From Litomosoides sigmodontis (taxonomy: Eukaryota > Nematoda > Chromadorea > Rhabditida > Onchocercidae), in assembly GCA_963070105.1 (NCBI GenBank), contig OY718803.1, positions 6,306,507 to 6,370,506 of the forward strand: 64,000 bases of DNA. The letters run 5' to 3'. A program made the translations under genes and the position numbers. Below the pieces are notes generated by a model that saw nothing but the letters and a program-made list of their open reading frames with translations, made no database searches and was not told the DNA's origin. This document shows positions 38,449-51,600 of the stretch, piece after piece. Each line of letters begins with the position of its first letter. Position 1 is the first letter of the stretch.

Positions 38449-40195
38449 CTATGACATAAAACTTGGTTGTCGCGGTGGGGAATGCAGCGAACTGATAACA
38501 AGTGTTGGATCAGAGAATCCCTGTGATGATGACTTTTCAGCACTTGAATTTGACCTAGATGAGCTGTTGAACTGATCAATTACCCACTCCAATCCTTTCC
38601 GACCCTTGAATAATCAGTTATTATTCTTCATTACCTTTAAAGATCCTGCCTCGGCTCACTATGAACAGGATTAAATGAATTTCCAGAACTTACCTAGTTA
38701 AACTTAAAAGTATAAAGCTGGTGAAAACAAAAAATTTTTAAACTCGTAATTGCTACAATTCCCCATTAATTTTGTAAGCCGTTATTTTTTATCTTTGTTA
38801 CAAATCAGTCCCATGTTAGACCATAAAATCTTCGCGAATGGGCAATTATCAAAGACTCTTGCAAAACAGAGCTCGTGAGATGAAGTCTAAACAAATAAGA
38901 ATTCTGGATATTTCTTCTTCTCTGCTTATACATTTCATCAGCTATCTGCGAAAGCGTGTCAATAATTGTAATGACTATTTATTTCAAAAAAGCAAATTTT
39001 TAGTAAACAACCAAAAAAAGAAAGAATTTGAGAAAAATGTTAAGGATCCCGGTATCGTTTTCAAAAAAAAGTGATAACTCTTAAATCTTCATACACTTGA
39101 AATGTCTACAAAAAAATTACGGTAGGAAGGGTTACCTTTTCAGCATTTTTTTCATATATATTTAGAAACATTTTTTCACAATGATCTGCGAATGCCGGTA
39201 AATCGACATTGACGGAAGCCTCTTGTTGTAATACCGTCCTAAATTAACTTAAGATTCGACCTTACTATTCACTTAAACTATTGCTAATTAATTCTGAACC
39301 ACAAAACAAAAACAAATGCTATATAACAAATAATACCTGTCTTCATTGTAAGGATCCGGTTTATATGACAGTCGTTCATCAACACGCAGAAAACGTCCGG
39401 CATTCATCTGAAAATATTCACCTAATTAAGAAGTGTGTTATACAATATTGTGTTCAAAGCTGGCATTTCTAATTGAATTTCTCGTCAATCTTTCAAAATA
39501 CCAGGATAAAATTATACAAATTGGTAAAGCAACTGCTACACAGTATAAATGACTTACATTTCTTGTAACTAAAGTCATTTCCTTCTTTGCTGGATTAATT
39601 TCAGTTACTTCATAAGAATATTGAGTTCCAGAAAATCCAGTGATCTACAAAAAAAGCGATAAATTGGTAACATGAAAATTTGATGAAGATGAGTGGATTC
39701 GCAAATGAGAGGTAAGTTAAAATTCATCCAGTTTCTTATTCAAACAATAGAATAACAAACCAAAACTAAAGATAAACACTTTCAACCGACGAAGCGCTGT
39801 TCAGGAGAGGATGAAGATTAATCAATCAAACCCTTACTTTCGTTACCCACGAAGGTATCGGAAAATGGCTCTGGATAATACGTTCGGATCGTAATGAACC
39901 ATCAACAAGCGGATGCTGTCTAAGAACATCAATACCACTAACAGCGCAATTCATTGGATTCGGATATTTACACCATGCTGCATGCGCCACAGTATCCCAA
40001 GGATGGCTAAAACAAATCGGAAAACATTTGAAGAAGCTCATGCCTTATACTAATAAGTTACAGCACAATAAAATGAATTGTAAAATGGATTAAAATATTG
40101 GTATGAGTTTATTAACCGAACGATTAACGAGGGGGAACTGCTAAATCAGTCTTCAAAACTTACTCGAAAATATGCTCGGACGCCCAAAACTTCAT
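38449..40195 (-). CDS. PRELID3: PRELI/MSF1-domain protein, slowmo (PRELID3) type
   Basis: PRELI-domain proteins carry phospholipids such as phosphatidic acid or phosphatidylserine across the mitochondrial intermembrane space, together with a TRIAP1-like partner. Six phase-consistent exons on the minus strand are 40164-40195, 39838-40006, 39558-39644, 39337-39407, 39136-39238 and 38449-38604 (205 residues; human slowmo homologues about 172-195). The tiny first exon encodes MKFWASEHIF. It joins HPWDTVAHAAWCKYPNPMN, which makes the slowmo hallmark; a Met in the longer frame at 40041 is intronic. Further blocks are SGIDVL, VDERLSYKPDP, RTVLQQEASV and the C-terminal helix GRKGLEWVIDQF. The fold spans nearly the whole protein, followed by a Ser-rich tail of about 40 residues ending RQPSFMS. 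It lacks the strongly basic presequence of PRELID1, which supports the slowmo branch. Confidence 0.94.
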
Positions 40196-42114
40196 CTGCC
40201 ACTACTGATAATAGTAATTGACTCTCAGTATGGTGTAAAGGAAACCTGCAGCAAAGCAAAAGGGCATCAACAAATTCAATATCCAGTAATAAAATAATTA
40301 TTAGCGGCCACACGTACAACCGAAGACGTAACGACCTAACCCAAATTTCACAATTTACATGGTATTATAATTTTGTGACGTGACAGTGGTAGCGTAACTT
40401 TCCCTACTCAAATAACATGATTTATATTGTTACTAGCTAGCCAAAACCGTTGTTGAATCTGGCAAGCCACGTGCCGGCCATGTTACATGAGTATGCAGTA
40501 GGACGAACCGCAAAATCTAGAAGACAAGACGATGCGCAAGCTCACAAACACACGTTCCGTGGGTGGGTGGGTTTGGTACGCGGGTGGAGAGCGATTAATG
40601 GTGGTGCGTGGGTGGGCTAGAAGTGTGTGGGCGTGAGGTTCAACTGTACAACGTGATAGGGATAAATCAAGAGACGACATGAAAATTGACGGACCGTAAT
40701 TGCGATGAAAAAAAGACATTGCTTTTTATTGTTAAGGTACGCGCTGTTACCGCTTCTGTTGGTTGCACATTTTTTACGTCCGCTACTGCAAGCCCTCAAA
40801 AAATCTTGCTCTTCCTTCTCATACTCAATGGTGTGACTTTTTGCTTGGATTTCTGTATTGTAAAGCCGTAAAAGCCACGTTCCTTCATAGAACAATGAAA
40901 ACACGTGATCATTTTTAATTTGATCACGAAGAGTTGTCGTCCATACCTTCCCCTAAGTTATGCGATGACCACATTAAGATATTTTCATCATATATTTCGC
41001 AGAAATAACTGAAATTTTGACTTCCCTTGATGAAAATAAGTCGTGGATATCATTCTTTGTAGCAATTGCAGTTGTTCATTACTACGGAAGGTGGAAATGT
41101 AATTTCGGGGATCTTTCTGAAGATTCCTTCCCTCTAATTTCAATGACTCGTTTCTTACAGTTCAAATCTAATCGATGCCACTCAATTCCATCTATCCGAG
41201 CCACACCACTCATCACAGTCATTATGCATATATCTGTAACATTTCATTGCTTCCGTTGAAAGCCTCTGTTTTAACTGAAACTGCGTGCACGTTATTAGTG
41301 GATTGATTCGTAGGGGAGACAGAGCAAAAATCGTATTTTGTTGCATTCATTGAAAAATCCCGAGGAGTGTACCTGTGAGTCCTATGAATTATGTTCCGAA
41401 GATTCCAAGTGATCACGCAGCTATTTTTTCACTTTTTATTAGTCATTTAGTTGTCACAATGATTTTAATTCAACAGCAAACATTCCCATTCACTCATATC
41501 AAGTAAGCTAACGAAAACGATGAATCACTCATAATTCGCTGATAGATATTTGATAAACTAAGTGCAGCATTATCACCATTGGCAGTATATTGAAGTAGCC
41601 GATCGTTAGAGAACTCGTGGCGCTCCTTCTAGATTCATCTGAGGTACACATCTGTAACGGTTGAGGTTATTCACATTGTGAAATTCTCATCATTACTGAT
41701 CACATTCATCATTTAAATATTAACTGGCAGAATTAAATTACTCGAATTCACCATATTTCATTTAAAATCAGTTTAAATTATAGATTAGACGAATAGATTT
41801 AAAGTACAATCAAAATGACTTATCATCATCCATTGATGGTGTAAAGAAATTTAGTTCAGGTAACTAATTTCCACGTTTCTTTGAAAGAAGTTAAGGATTC
41901 GGAATTCAGCAGTTATGATTTTAGAAATGTTTTTGAATGGAAATTGGCATGCATATTTTTCGGCAGGAGAGTTTTCTCAATTACTTGATGAGATGGTTCT
42001 CTTGAATTCCAGTTTTAGTAATTTCAGTTCATAATCAAGTGAAGTAGGGAATTTCCAAATTAAGTTCAGATGTGTTAAAAACCTTCGCTCTAATGTTATG
42101 AAAGGAAACTTTAC
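40196..42114. other. Region between PRELI and acid phosphatase genes
   Basis: It holds the PRELI promoter and probably the unresolved last exon of the acid phosphatase gene. Two phase-0 candidates follow good acceptors: one starting near 41271 (short and Cys-rich) and one near 41113. Neither resembles a known phosphatase C-terminus, so neither is called. Confidence 0.4.
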
Positions 42115-44401
42115 CTCGTCCAATTGTTGCAAACCTTCAACGCTTCTTGTGGCAACAGCTTCTATCACTTGCTCAATTGTGCAATTATCGTTTGAAGGGC
42201 AACCGGGTAAAGCTAACTGATGGACGGCGGTTCCATTCTTGTAGAAAAACTATAACTATGGAATCTCATTTAACTTGGTACTCAAAGAAAATTTTCATAC
42301 CTCATTTAAAAAAATAATTGTAAGTGTGCAACATTATAGTACTTAACATTAAGCTCAAACTCTCGTAAATGAATAAACTTGGCGCTTCCCCACTGAAACG
42401 ATCTTTGCAGCATTGATTAGCTGAAAGTTACCCGCACAACATCTTTCTTCACACAAACCTTAATTGTTGCATTATTATTTGTCGTCTTATATATCTCCAT
42501 TATAGCGCACGAAGCGTAGGGTACGGGCAAGTCATTGTTAACACCCAAAGCATGCATTAGCGCTAATATTGTTCCATCGTGCTGAAACAGAAAATGGAAT
42601 TATTTTAATTTCACATAATCACTCTGAGGTATTGAGTAGTGGAAATTATTGCGAAAAATTAATAGTAAATTTTAATAACGCAATGACGACATTTGAAAAA
42701 GTGAAGATTTAAAAAGAAATAAACATACAGAGGAATGAAGCTTAATTTTACGTGGAGTAACGGATAGTCCCAGCGATACATTTTTTGCTCGATCAATCCA
42801 ATCTTTCATCAGTAAGCCTCCACGCAATCGAGCCTTCCCTGGTGAGTTAAATTCCGAGATACGATAAATTCTCCGCAAATTCCTTATTATATCAATAGTT
42901 GTCTTATTCTCAAATTCAGGCCAGACTTGATATACCCATGGTGGTTGTGCCAAATTATGATCGATCTGAAAAATAATTTCCAATTGATGTCGATTTCCGT
43001 TTGATTGTGATGTGCAGTAAATGCAGAATAATCGACAAATGTTTCCACATTTCTCTACTAACACTTTTGGAAATAAAATTAGTACCTCTCGCTGGATATT
43101 ATATAAGGAAGCGGCCGTTTTGAAATTCACCCTTTTATGGCCGGTAATGTTGGTAAGGAAAAAGAAGAAGTCAGCGTACTTCTCACTGATATTTCTGAAT
43201 AACACTTCATTTTCCTTCTTTCTCACCAAGTCATACGCTTGACAATCGAAACTTGTCGATTTCAACAGCTCCAAGAAAAACAGTTCAGTTCATTTGTTGA
43301 CGTCATTTGAGATAATTTGAAACGAAACTTTTCGACGATTAAACTTTGTAAAAAAATCGAGGCTAACGATATTTTAAAAGTTATCTTTATGAAATACTAT
43401 TTCGACATATACAGCATGCTATTATTTACTATTATTCGCTTGTGAGAGCTTGAAAGGAAGAAGTTTTAACTGTAATGGTTTTTAGTTTTGTTTGGTGAAT
43501 AACTAGCTAATGCAATAATTAATTTACGGTGGAAGGGAGTATGATTTCACTGGGCCAAAAAAGCTTACAGCATCTGTTGTTGCTATATGGAGTGGTAGCG
43601 GTTGCCATTGTTCATTGTCCAGCCATACTTCTTGACCAGTGGCTGGAAAGAAGCCACGAAGTACAGCTAGTCCGCTAACTACAGCTCGATCCGATCTCGA
43701 CGACACCAAAACCACCTGAGCGATAAGTGAACAAAATTAATTAATCTGCGTGAATGAATGACAGCCATCATAAAACTGTCAGCTCTTATCTATTTCAGGC
43801 ACACTGAGTACCAGTCTTACTTAATTAGAATGGAATAGAATGAACAAATGTTTTACATTTTCATTGAATGCTCGAACTATTTTTATAGCAAGAAAATGAC
43901 GGATGAAAAATTTTTCCAACCAATAGGCATATCTTTCTTAGTCTTTTACTTCGCTCTGAAATCTCTTTGCTCATCACACCGTAAGAAATGTCGAAATGCA
44001 CTGAAATGGAAATCACACGTTGCTTACATCTTCCCTCCTAAAATTTGCAACGAATGATGAATATCTGTTTCGTAGGAATTGCCCGAGCTCATACATTTGC
44101 ATCATTCCGACCTGAAAACACTAAGACATCGTAATTATCGTTACTCGAAAACTCACTGATAGTAATAAAGGTGGAGAGAGGAGAGAACTCTAACGTTTGT
44201 TATTTGGCCCCATCCTCTTGGCCATACTGTCTCGTTGTATTCATCGTTCGGATAGGGTAAATGAGTGGGTGCTCGATCGCCATGTCGCCAGATTGCTTGC
44301 ACATAAACAAGTTCCTCACCGTTGGCTTCTCCTTGCGCACTGACCGCTTCAATCACAATAGCGCATGCTGCGAGCAAAATGATTCCGCACACTTTCCGCA
44401 T
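42115..44401 (-). CDS. Histidine acid phosphatase, secretory (C-terminus incomplete)
   Basis: Branch-2 histidine phosphatases hydrolyse phosphomonoesters in the secretory pathway or on gut surfaces through a phospho-histidine. Seven phase-0 exons on the minus strand are 44195-44401, 44028-44111, 43569-43715, 43086-43268, 42729-42965, 42459-42581 and 42115-42249 (372 codons). A signal peptide (CGIILLAACAIVIEAVSA) precedes YVQAIWRHGDRAPTH with the catalytic RHGxRxP. Then come GMMQMYELGQFLRNRY, SSRSDRAVVSG in place of the common RSTDxDRT, WLDNEQWQPLPLH, and the second catalytic motif HSS-HDGT holding His-Asp. The C-terminal part has LALPGCPSNDNCTIEQVIEA with paired cysteines. The acceptor at 43268 is poor (TTCTTGGAG), though frame and homology support it. 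Reading through 42115 reaches a stop after about 47 unrelated residues, so a last exon, probably with the final Cys, is missing. Confidence 0.88.
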
Positions 44402-45713
44402 ATACCTATCTGTCTTCTTCTTTACTCACTTATTACTGTCAAATGAAAAAAACGACGATATGACAGTGGAAGGCCAGCAAGTGCGGAACCTCTTCAGTGT
44501 TAGCAAGCTGTTAGACAAAGCAATGGCGCACTTGCGTGTATTCAGTTTTCGCTTAATTGTCGAAGGGAAAAATATACAAAATGCAATTAAACTAAATATT
44601 GAAAAAGAAATTTGACTTTTCTGTCGTAAAGTCTCAAGTATTTCAATATACAATTGGTAAAATGTATTATAAATTGCAAGCATCACTTCCTCCCTTTCTA
44701 GCTTTCCCATCAAATTTTCTATTTGCAATAAAAAGCGGCACTGGATGAACGACGATAATAATTTCCCTTCTTTCTTTTTAAATGTTATGAGCTGTAAAAA
44801 CTAAGCGCTCGAAAGGGGACGCATAAGCCTTTCAGTGCGAGAGAGCTTCCCTTCTACCTCTTACGGTGACATCTCCGTAGCTATAGAAACTTTAATAAAT
44901 AGGAAGAAAACTGATGAGTTTGCTCCAGGTACTTCAGCGTACATTTGCGCTGCTCAGGCTATAGATGCACTAATTGCTAATTTTCGATGTTACAGGGATC
45001 TTCCATTCCTCAATTCAACCATTCCGCTGACCTGTTTGTGACTGACTACTAACTACCTTCGCTCATTCTTCATTCTCTTGCTTAGCCGTACGATCGATCA
45101 CTGCACCATCCATTTCATTCATTATTAAACTAATATCCATTCATTTGGTACGAACTTTCATCTCACTTACTTGCTTGCCTTGTCGCCGCATCACTTCATA
45201 CCATTCCAATCATACCATTTCAAAAAAATTATTCAAACTGATAAAGTTAGTTTGCTACTTTTGGCAAAAATTCTTCAAATTTCCCTTTAGCACTTCACTT
45301 TTGTACAGCGACATTGTTGTCATTCAAAAAAAGAAAAAAAACGACTTGCCCACTGAATCCCTTGCTTGTTTAGTTAGCCGTGAGAAAGGCGCAAATGGTG
45401 GAGGACAGAGGGAAGAATAAACCAGTTCTTTTTCCCCCCGAAATATCCTCCCATTTGTACCGATAGGTAGCACATAATGTAGGACGTATCACGTCCGAGT
45501 ATTCGCCGATCGTTCACCCTTTCTCATATGTCCCTCTTGCTGCTCTCTGTTCCTCAACAATCGATTGGTTGTTTCTTTGCAAGCTATGAAAATCACGTCC
45601 GTTTTAATTTGCTGATTTTCAGATTGGAAGCAATGGACAAGTGCGCTTGAAATTCTTCAATAGTTGTGCAACACTAATTATCAGAGTAAGCCAACCAGTG
45701 CTCTTTATAGGAT
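44402..45713. other. Divergent intergenic region
   Basis: It separates two genes read in opposite directions and so likely holds both promoters. A plus-strand open frame at 44835-45041 has balanced composition but no ATG, domain or clear partner exon. Confidence 0.5.
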
Positions 45714-46648
45714 ATGCGTCGTATCGCCCTAACTTTCATCTCCTTGTGTCTGTCCAGTTATTTGAATACCAATTCGGCCGAACTAACAAACGGTCTCCAA
45801 GAAATTGTTACAAAGGTATTCAATTTAACTTTCATTTCAGCAAGTTCACAAGAACTGCTCAATTTATAAGAAAATTGCAGACTATCTGCGGCATGTGCAT
45901 CTCCTCCAACCATCACTGGTTAGTGAGAGGCTACTTAGAGGTCATTTAATCCTCAAAACAAAGCGTGACACTCATTGTACTTTTACCGTTTTATTTTTAG
46001 TGCCAAACTTCAAACCTTTTGATCTGGTTAATTTTAATGAGCTTCTCTTATAAACTGAATGAATTCAGGATGGCGATGTCCAGAAATATTTGCACTACTT
46101 GTGGTGTCCACCGAAACATCTTGACATGATGTGTCCAGGTAGTACATTTACCACTTTAATTTGCAACCAATCGTCTTTCACATCTGTCCTGTCCGCATTA
46201 AAACAAAAGCAAATATTAGAAATAATTCGAGTAAGGATGCATTTTTCTGTGAATTGATTAATGAATCCTTATTGAAACACTCTGAATTTACTCCCACAGA
46301 ATCTTGAAATCATTTATTGCGGCATCCTGCAAGTCTTTTTTCATTTTTTAACGCTAAAACTGGAATGTACTATTTATCACGACGTTATCACACGTAACGT
46401 TTGTTATCAGAATTGCTTTTAATGAGAGCGAACTTTCTCCACTTTTTTTTACAGAGAACTCATTAACCCACTACTACTATTGCTGTGGTGACCTTAGAAA
46501 CAGATGCTGCTACGCAACAAGGACGTGGGTCATTTGCGCTTGTCTAGCTGTACCGATGCTCATTTTTACATTTGCCCTGATTTACTCACTTAGAAAAATC
46601 GTTTGTTCCAAATCAAATCAATATGTCTCCGGAGAAAGGCAACCATAA
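45714..46648 (+). CDS. Small Shisa-like cysteine-rich single-pass membrane protein
   Basis: Three phase-matched exons, 45714-45815, 46069-46138 and 46455-46648, encode 121 residues. A signal peptide (RRIALTFISLCLSSYL) comes first, then a short lumenal region with cysteines in WCPP, MMCP, YYYCCGD and RCCY. One membrane segment (VICACLAVPMLIFTFALIY) follows, then a basic tail. The spacing of paired cysteines (CCG...CC) just before a membrane helix resembles the Shisa / WBP1 / VOPP1 group of cysteine-rich membrane proteins, several of which modulate receptor maturation or signalling. That assignment rests on pattern only, since the sequence is short. The splice sites (AAAG/GTATTC, CCAG/GTAGTA, TTTTACAG) are good. 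No exon is long enough to stand out in an open-frame scan. Confidence 0.62.
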
Positions 46649-48677
46649 AATTAGGAAAAAATAAGGTGTTCATTTTTTGCGAACTAAACACTTAATTGCT
46701 TCAAATGAACATTCGCACATACGCATATAAGACTGTAAGATTTAAAAAGTTTTCATATTACTGTTATTAATTAATTGGAATAATTTTGGCGGTGAAATGT
46801 AGGAAAAAAGGAAGTTTAAAACGAAGTGCAACTATTCCGCGTTAGTGTTATTCGTTGCAGTTGTTAATTTTAGTGCAATTCATGCAAATTGTTACCGATC
46901 TCAGCGTGGTGCTTCTTTTTTTGCGTTAAACTTTGCAAGTAAATTATTGACTTCATTACTCCTACAGTAATCTGATCTCATTATAGTCGCTAATATCGCA
47001 TAATTGCCAGTGAACTGCTTGAATTCGAACAACCATTACGAAGCAAATTTGATATGTCGCATTAGGTACACTGGATTAGTTTGATAGTAGCTTGCAGAGA
47101 GCAATGTGGCAGAGTAATGATGGCTTCGCTTGTGTTAGCTATTAACTTTAGGATGCCGCACGGATCATCACTTTGACATTAGTTTCTCCTTCTCTGTAGA
47201 AACTAATTTTTTCGTTTATGCATTCGAGCATACCAGCACAGAAGCATCAGGGCGTTTGATCCTTTCTTTGATGATCCGCTACTTGATGTCCTATCGTTGG
47301 CTAAGTTCTCGCGGAATGGAAATGACAGATCGAGTTTGTGAATTTCAATGAGAACATTCCGATTCTTTAATAATCGAACATTGGTTAAGAAAGGTTTTGC
47401 TCAGAATAGGTTTGCAGAGATGAATATTGTTGGGATGAAGCACTCTTTTAATTTACAGGAGGAGTTTAAGTTCGCCAACAGCGTCGAACAGTAGTTGAAA
47501 TATGAAGCGGTGGAGAAGTTGTGGGATGCATAGGTTCTTCTTCAGGTCAGAAGGAACTGTTGAATTGTGTGGATTCGCGTGGGAAGTAAGACTACTATGT
47601 TTTGTAGTGTGACAGTTTCACCGTCTACATTTAGCGAGTGAATTGGGTGGAACTTAACTTCCTGCAATGGATGAAAGCGTTGAAAAGATCAAAGGTTGGA
47701 AGCGATCAGCTGGTAAATACAGTGGTTAACAAATGACAAATGAAACTCTGTAAAATGTTGATTACGTCAGATGATGAGAAGGTAGTAATTTACGGAGCAA
47801 AGATCATACAGCGACAACCATTTTTACGAGAGTAATAAGTGAATTTAATCATTTCTCTGTGTCCCTGCTAAATTCATTTCTGTTGTTTCAACATATGTTT
47901 TTCCGAACTATTGGTCAAATTCATCGCCGAGGAAGGACTAGCGCGCTTTATATAATGCACTGCAAAATTTACTAGAAGTTTAATTGCGACCTTGCCATTA
48001 GATAAGTCTAACTAATGATTGCTAAAAACAAGTACATTTATGCCAGGCTTTAAGTTGAAGTTTGATCGATTTGACGCTTCATTGACAACATGAATTTCCA
48101 CCTTCTTAACTCTTGCGAAATTTATGGAGAGATGTGTTGCGGCACGTCATGACCATACACATCGACGTGTTTTAAATTTATTAATGATTACACGTCGCGA
48201 AGATGGAAATGTATGTGTGTGGGTGTGTGTGTGTCGAGTTGTGAAATAATTTCTTCATAGTATGCGTAATGTGTTCGTACAAAATTTCAATTTCATAATA
48301 AAAATTTCATATATGATCAAACAATTCTTCGCGAAGAAACGTGAAGTCAACTGAAATATTTCAGAATGAAGAAGTGCTAGCAAAAATCAAAAAAAAAACC
48401 CCATCATTTTGCTAGTCAAGACACTTCCTTTCCACATCCTCAAACTTTTATTGAAATCTGGGTAAATGCTGCTTTGACGGATCCAGTATACTCGTAATCT
48501 CAATCTTCCGTCTCGTGACAAAATTATATAAAAAATACAGCGCGAAAGGTCACAGAAGCGTTAACATATGCTGAACATTTCGGTTAAAATAATCGAATGA
48601 ATTGAATAGATCTTCGTTTGAGAAACATATTTACACACTGAGTACTCTGTGTGTCAACAAAGTACCTGGGAGAGGAA
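46649..48677. other. Convergent intergenic region
   Basis: No exon supported. It contains a short GTGTGT tract near 48213-48233 and otherwise unremarkable AT-rich sequence between two 3' ends. Confidence 0.5.
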
Positions 48678-51600
48678 TTAGTAAATAAAGTCCGTGCATG
48701 TTTGTACTTCCTGTTTCCGTTTTGGGTCCAAGAACGATAAATCTGATTCCATGTAACCAACAGACCGTTGACCACCGGAAGTTCTAGTTGCTCGCGATAA
48801 AAATTTATCACCTAAACTTGCAACACACAATTTTTCATTTATCAGTAAATCTTTCCACCCATAGTGGTACGCCTGTTTTTTTTTGCAAATGATAAAATCG
48901 TTTCAGAATTTAAATGAACAATTTTATGGTTGAATTAACAATCTTAGAATTCAGTATTGTAGAGGAGAGAATTGAAATACGTATCACTTTGTTTCAAAAA
49001 TACAAATCACGTATGATCGAACCCCTTTTTATTTAGACGATAAATGAAGGATACTGCGCACAAGTGCGGTAGTTCCTCATAATCTATAAAATTATATCAA
49101 ACCTGATTTTCCTGAAGCACTTCCTTGAACCGGTGCTTCCTGTCGTTTTGATCCCAATACATCTTCTAGTGACGTAACACCGTTTATCTGCAAACATGGA
49201 TTCTTCGTTAGGATTATCGAATCTCTTATCAGTGATAATACAGCAGGGATTTAAATTAATTTAATTCTTAAACTGCCCTCGACAAGTTGATAAAAGCTTT
49301 CTATAGCAAAGTAGATGAAACTTCTATGAGCCGTAATATTTGCTAATTAAGTTTGTTAACCAAAATCCGATATTACCTGAGTTGAATCATTGGCCTTATT
49401 GTTGAGTCGACCGGTGGTTAGCGTACCGCTAGGAGATACACCGCGTGAAATCGGGGAATGCAATGATCGTATCCGATGTTTTTGAATGGATGATGGTGTA
49501 GCGGTGTGGGATGAGCTTCGTAATGACCCGGGATATATTTCTGCCCTTAAACCAGGTAAATGTGGCGGTGGAAGTGGAGTTCCTGTAAACGTTATCATTA
49601 TTATCGTCAGCTTATCAATCAATTGTTTGCGTCAACACTCTTCCCACATCTGAAAACGATAATTACGATATAATTTGTTGCTAGATTATCGATTACGCGT
49701 CAATTCATCCGAGTATTTGTGTGAAAAATTTACCGGAATACGGAGTGCTATAAATAGCATCTCCTGGTGTTCCATAAATTTGTTCGAGCGTGGGCGTTGC
49801 AATCAATACTTTTCTAGATCCTCTTATCGTACCTGTCTGATATAAGTCATCGTCGTCTTTCATGCGTCCTGCACAACAACAACAAAATCGAGCCAAGAAT
49901 AGTGTCAACAATATTGCTATCACTAGCAGAACAATGACAAGCGCTAGAAGGAGCCCAACAATTGGCTGAAAAAGTTCAAACGAACATTCTCAGTGCTTTA
50001 ACTTTAACAACAGACCGCAAAGGAAAGTAAGTGGGGCAATTTAGAGACACGCCTGGCTACTGATACTCCTCGCTAACAAACAACGAGGTGTGTGACAGGC
50101 AAAAATCATTTGGCTTATTTTATTTTTCGTTCTATCCAAGTCAGAGAGCCACTGAATGATACACTTCTCTCCTACCCCATGCCATGCCGCATATTAATTG
50201 CAGTAGAGTGAATGGTGAAGAGCTTTTGAGAAGGCATTAATGAGAGCACTGTTTAAAGCACGTGCTATTTAACAGCCAACGAGGATAGCTCCTTGATGAA
50301 GCCATCATTACATGCCGTCATGAAGAAGTATTTTGATATTTATCTTGACTTAGGCACACCCTTTTGAAAAGCAAATACTGGAAGAAAATTTAATACGACG
50401 ACTACTAAGCAAATAAACGCATTGGAAAAATTCCGAGCATCATGAGCATTCTCTTCTCAAATAATTCGCATTGAAATGAGCATTACATCAAAGTAGCAAA
50501 AGGTTAAAAAGTAATCATACCGTCCAGGTTTCAGCTCGTTGGAATTCCACTCTTGGTGGATCCTTATAATGAGATAACAGATACTGCAATGCAATCACGT
50601 CATCTGATGGCTTATCTGAAATGGAGAGTCCGACACAGTCGTAATTTCAAGTGGTAGTGATAATGGAGTCCATCTGCATAGGTACGCTTGAACTGCGAAC
50701 GCTTACAAATATTTTTGCAAAAGTTTTAGAAAAGATGCATTGAGCAATGAAATCCGATCACTTTCTCTTCCATCACCAATTCATACCACTTCTAGCAATT
50801 TTAATTTTAATAATCTAATTGAAAAAAATTATGCAAACTCAAATCTATGATGTTCCACGTATAAAAGTTTTAAGCATTTGAATGAATCACATTGAATTCA
50901 AGTTTCAGGAAAATATTTCAAAAAAAACTTTACTTTTGATGGCTAGTTTGTGCAATTTCACCAGATCTTTCGTATTCAACGAAATATAGGAATCATCGCC
51001 GTGATATGTTACTAACTGGAAACTATGAAAAAATTAATGACATTTTTTGAGGAGCGATGGAACCGTAAAATTTAATGATTATCAGCAACCATAAGGGCAA
51101 CTGACTGTCTGCGATACATAATAATGTGTCGTATGAAATTTGCACGCTCTAAATGGTAAACTCTAAATCGTTGAGCTGGAAATTTTTCAGGGATTTTTTT
51201 TCATTCGAAAAATTGTTCGCATTGTATGACACTGATTTCCAGCAATTTAATTGCTTTTCGAAATTACAGAAAAAGGTGAAATGTTGAAAGTAGAAATTTA
51301 AACAGATGAAAGTTTCTAAAGGAAATTTGTCCCAGAATGCGCTTATTATTAGCTAGCGGAGGATGATCACGAATGTGAATCAGAATGATCACGCATAACG
51401 AAAGATCGTTTTCAAATGTTTTTTAAAATAAATTTAGAAATAATCATTTGCAGTGGACCACCTGCTTTCTGTCCTTTATGTAAATGATGAGAAGCCCATT
51501 GTTACAGTCAGTATTGCCCAGTTGCGCATCGTAATAAATTTTCTTGGCGATTTCATTCAGTGGCAAATCACTGTCAGCAACTTTAGTGGAATTTGTGACG

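Noticed and set aside
36673..39238. A PRELI-BTB fusion protein (exon 39136-39238 joined to 36673-36832)
   Set aside because: The phases fit, but a nearer exon at 38449-38604 supplies the expected PRELI C-terminal helix (GLEWVIDQF) and a stop, and 37141-37242 gives the BTB gene its own start.
40007..40041. Met at 40041 as the PRELI start (longer open frame)
   Set aside because: The frame crosses a TTGTTTTAG acceptor, and an exon at 40164-40195 encodes the conserved MKFWASEHIF start that splices in phase.
44835..45041. Plus-strand frame with protein-like composition
   Set aside because: It has no ATG, no recognisable family and no phase-matched neighbours.
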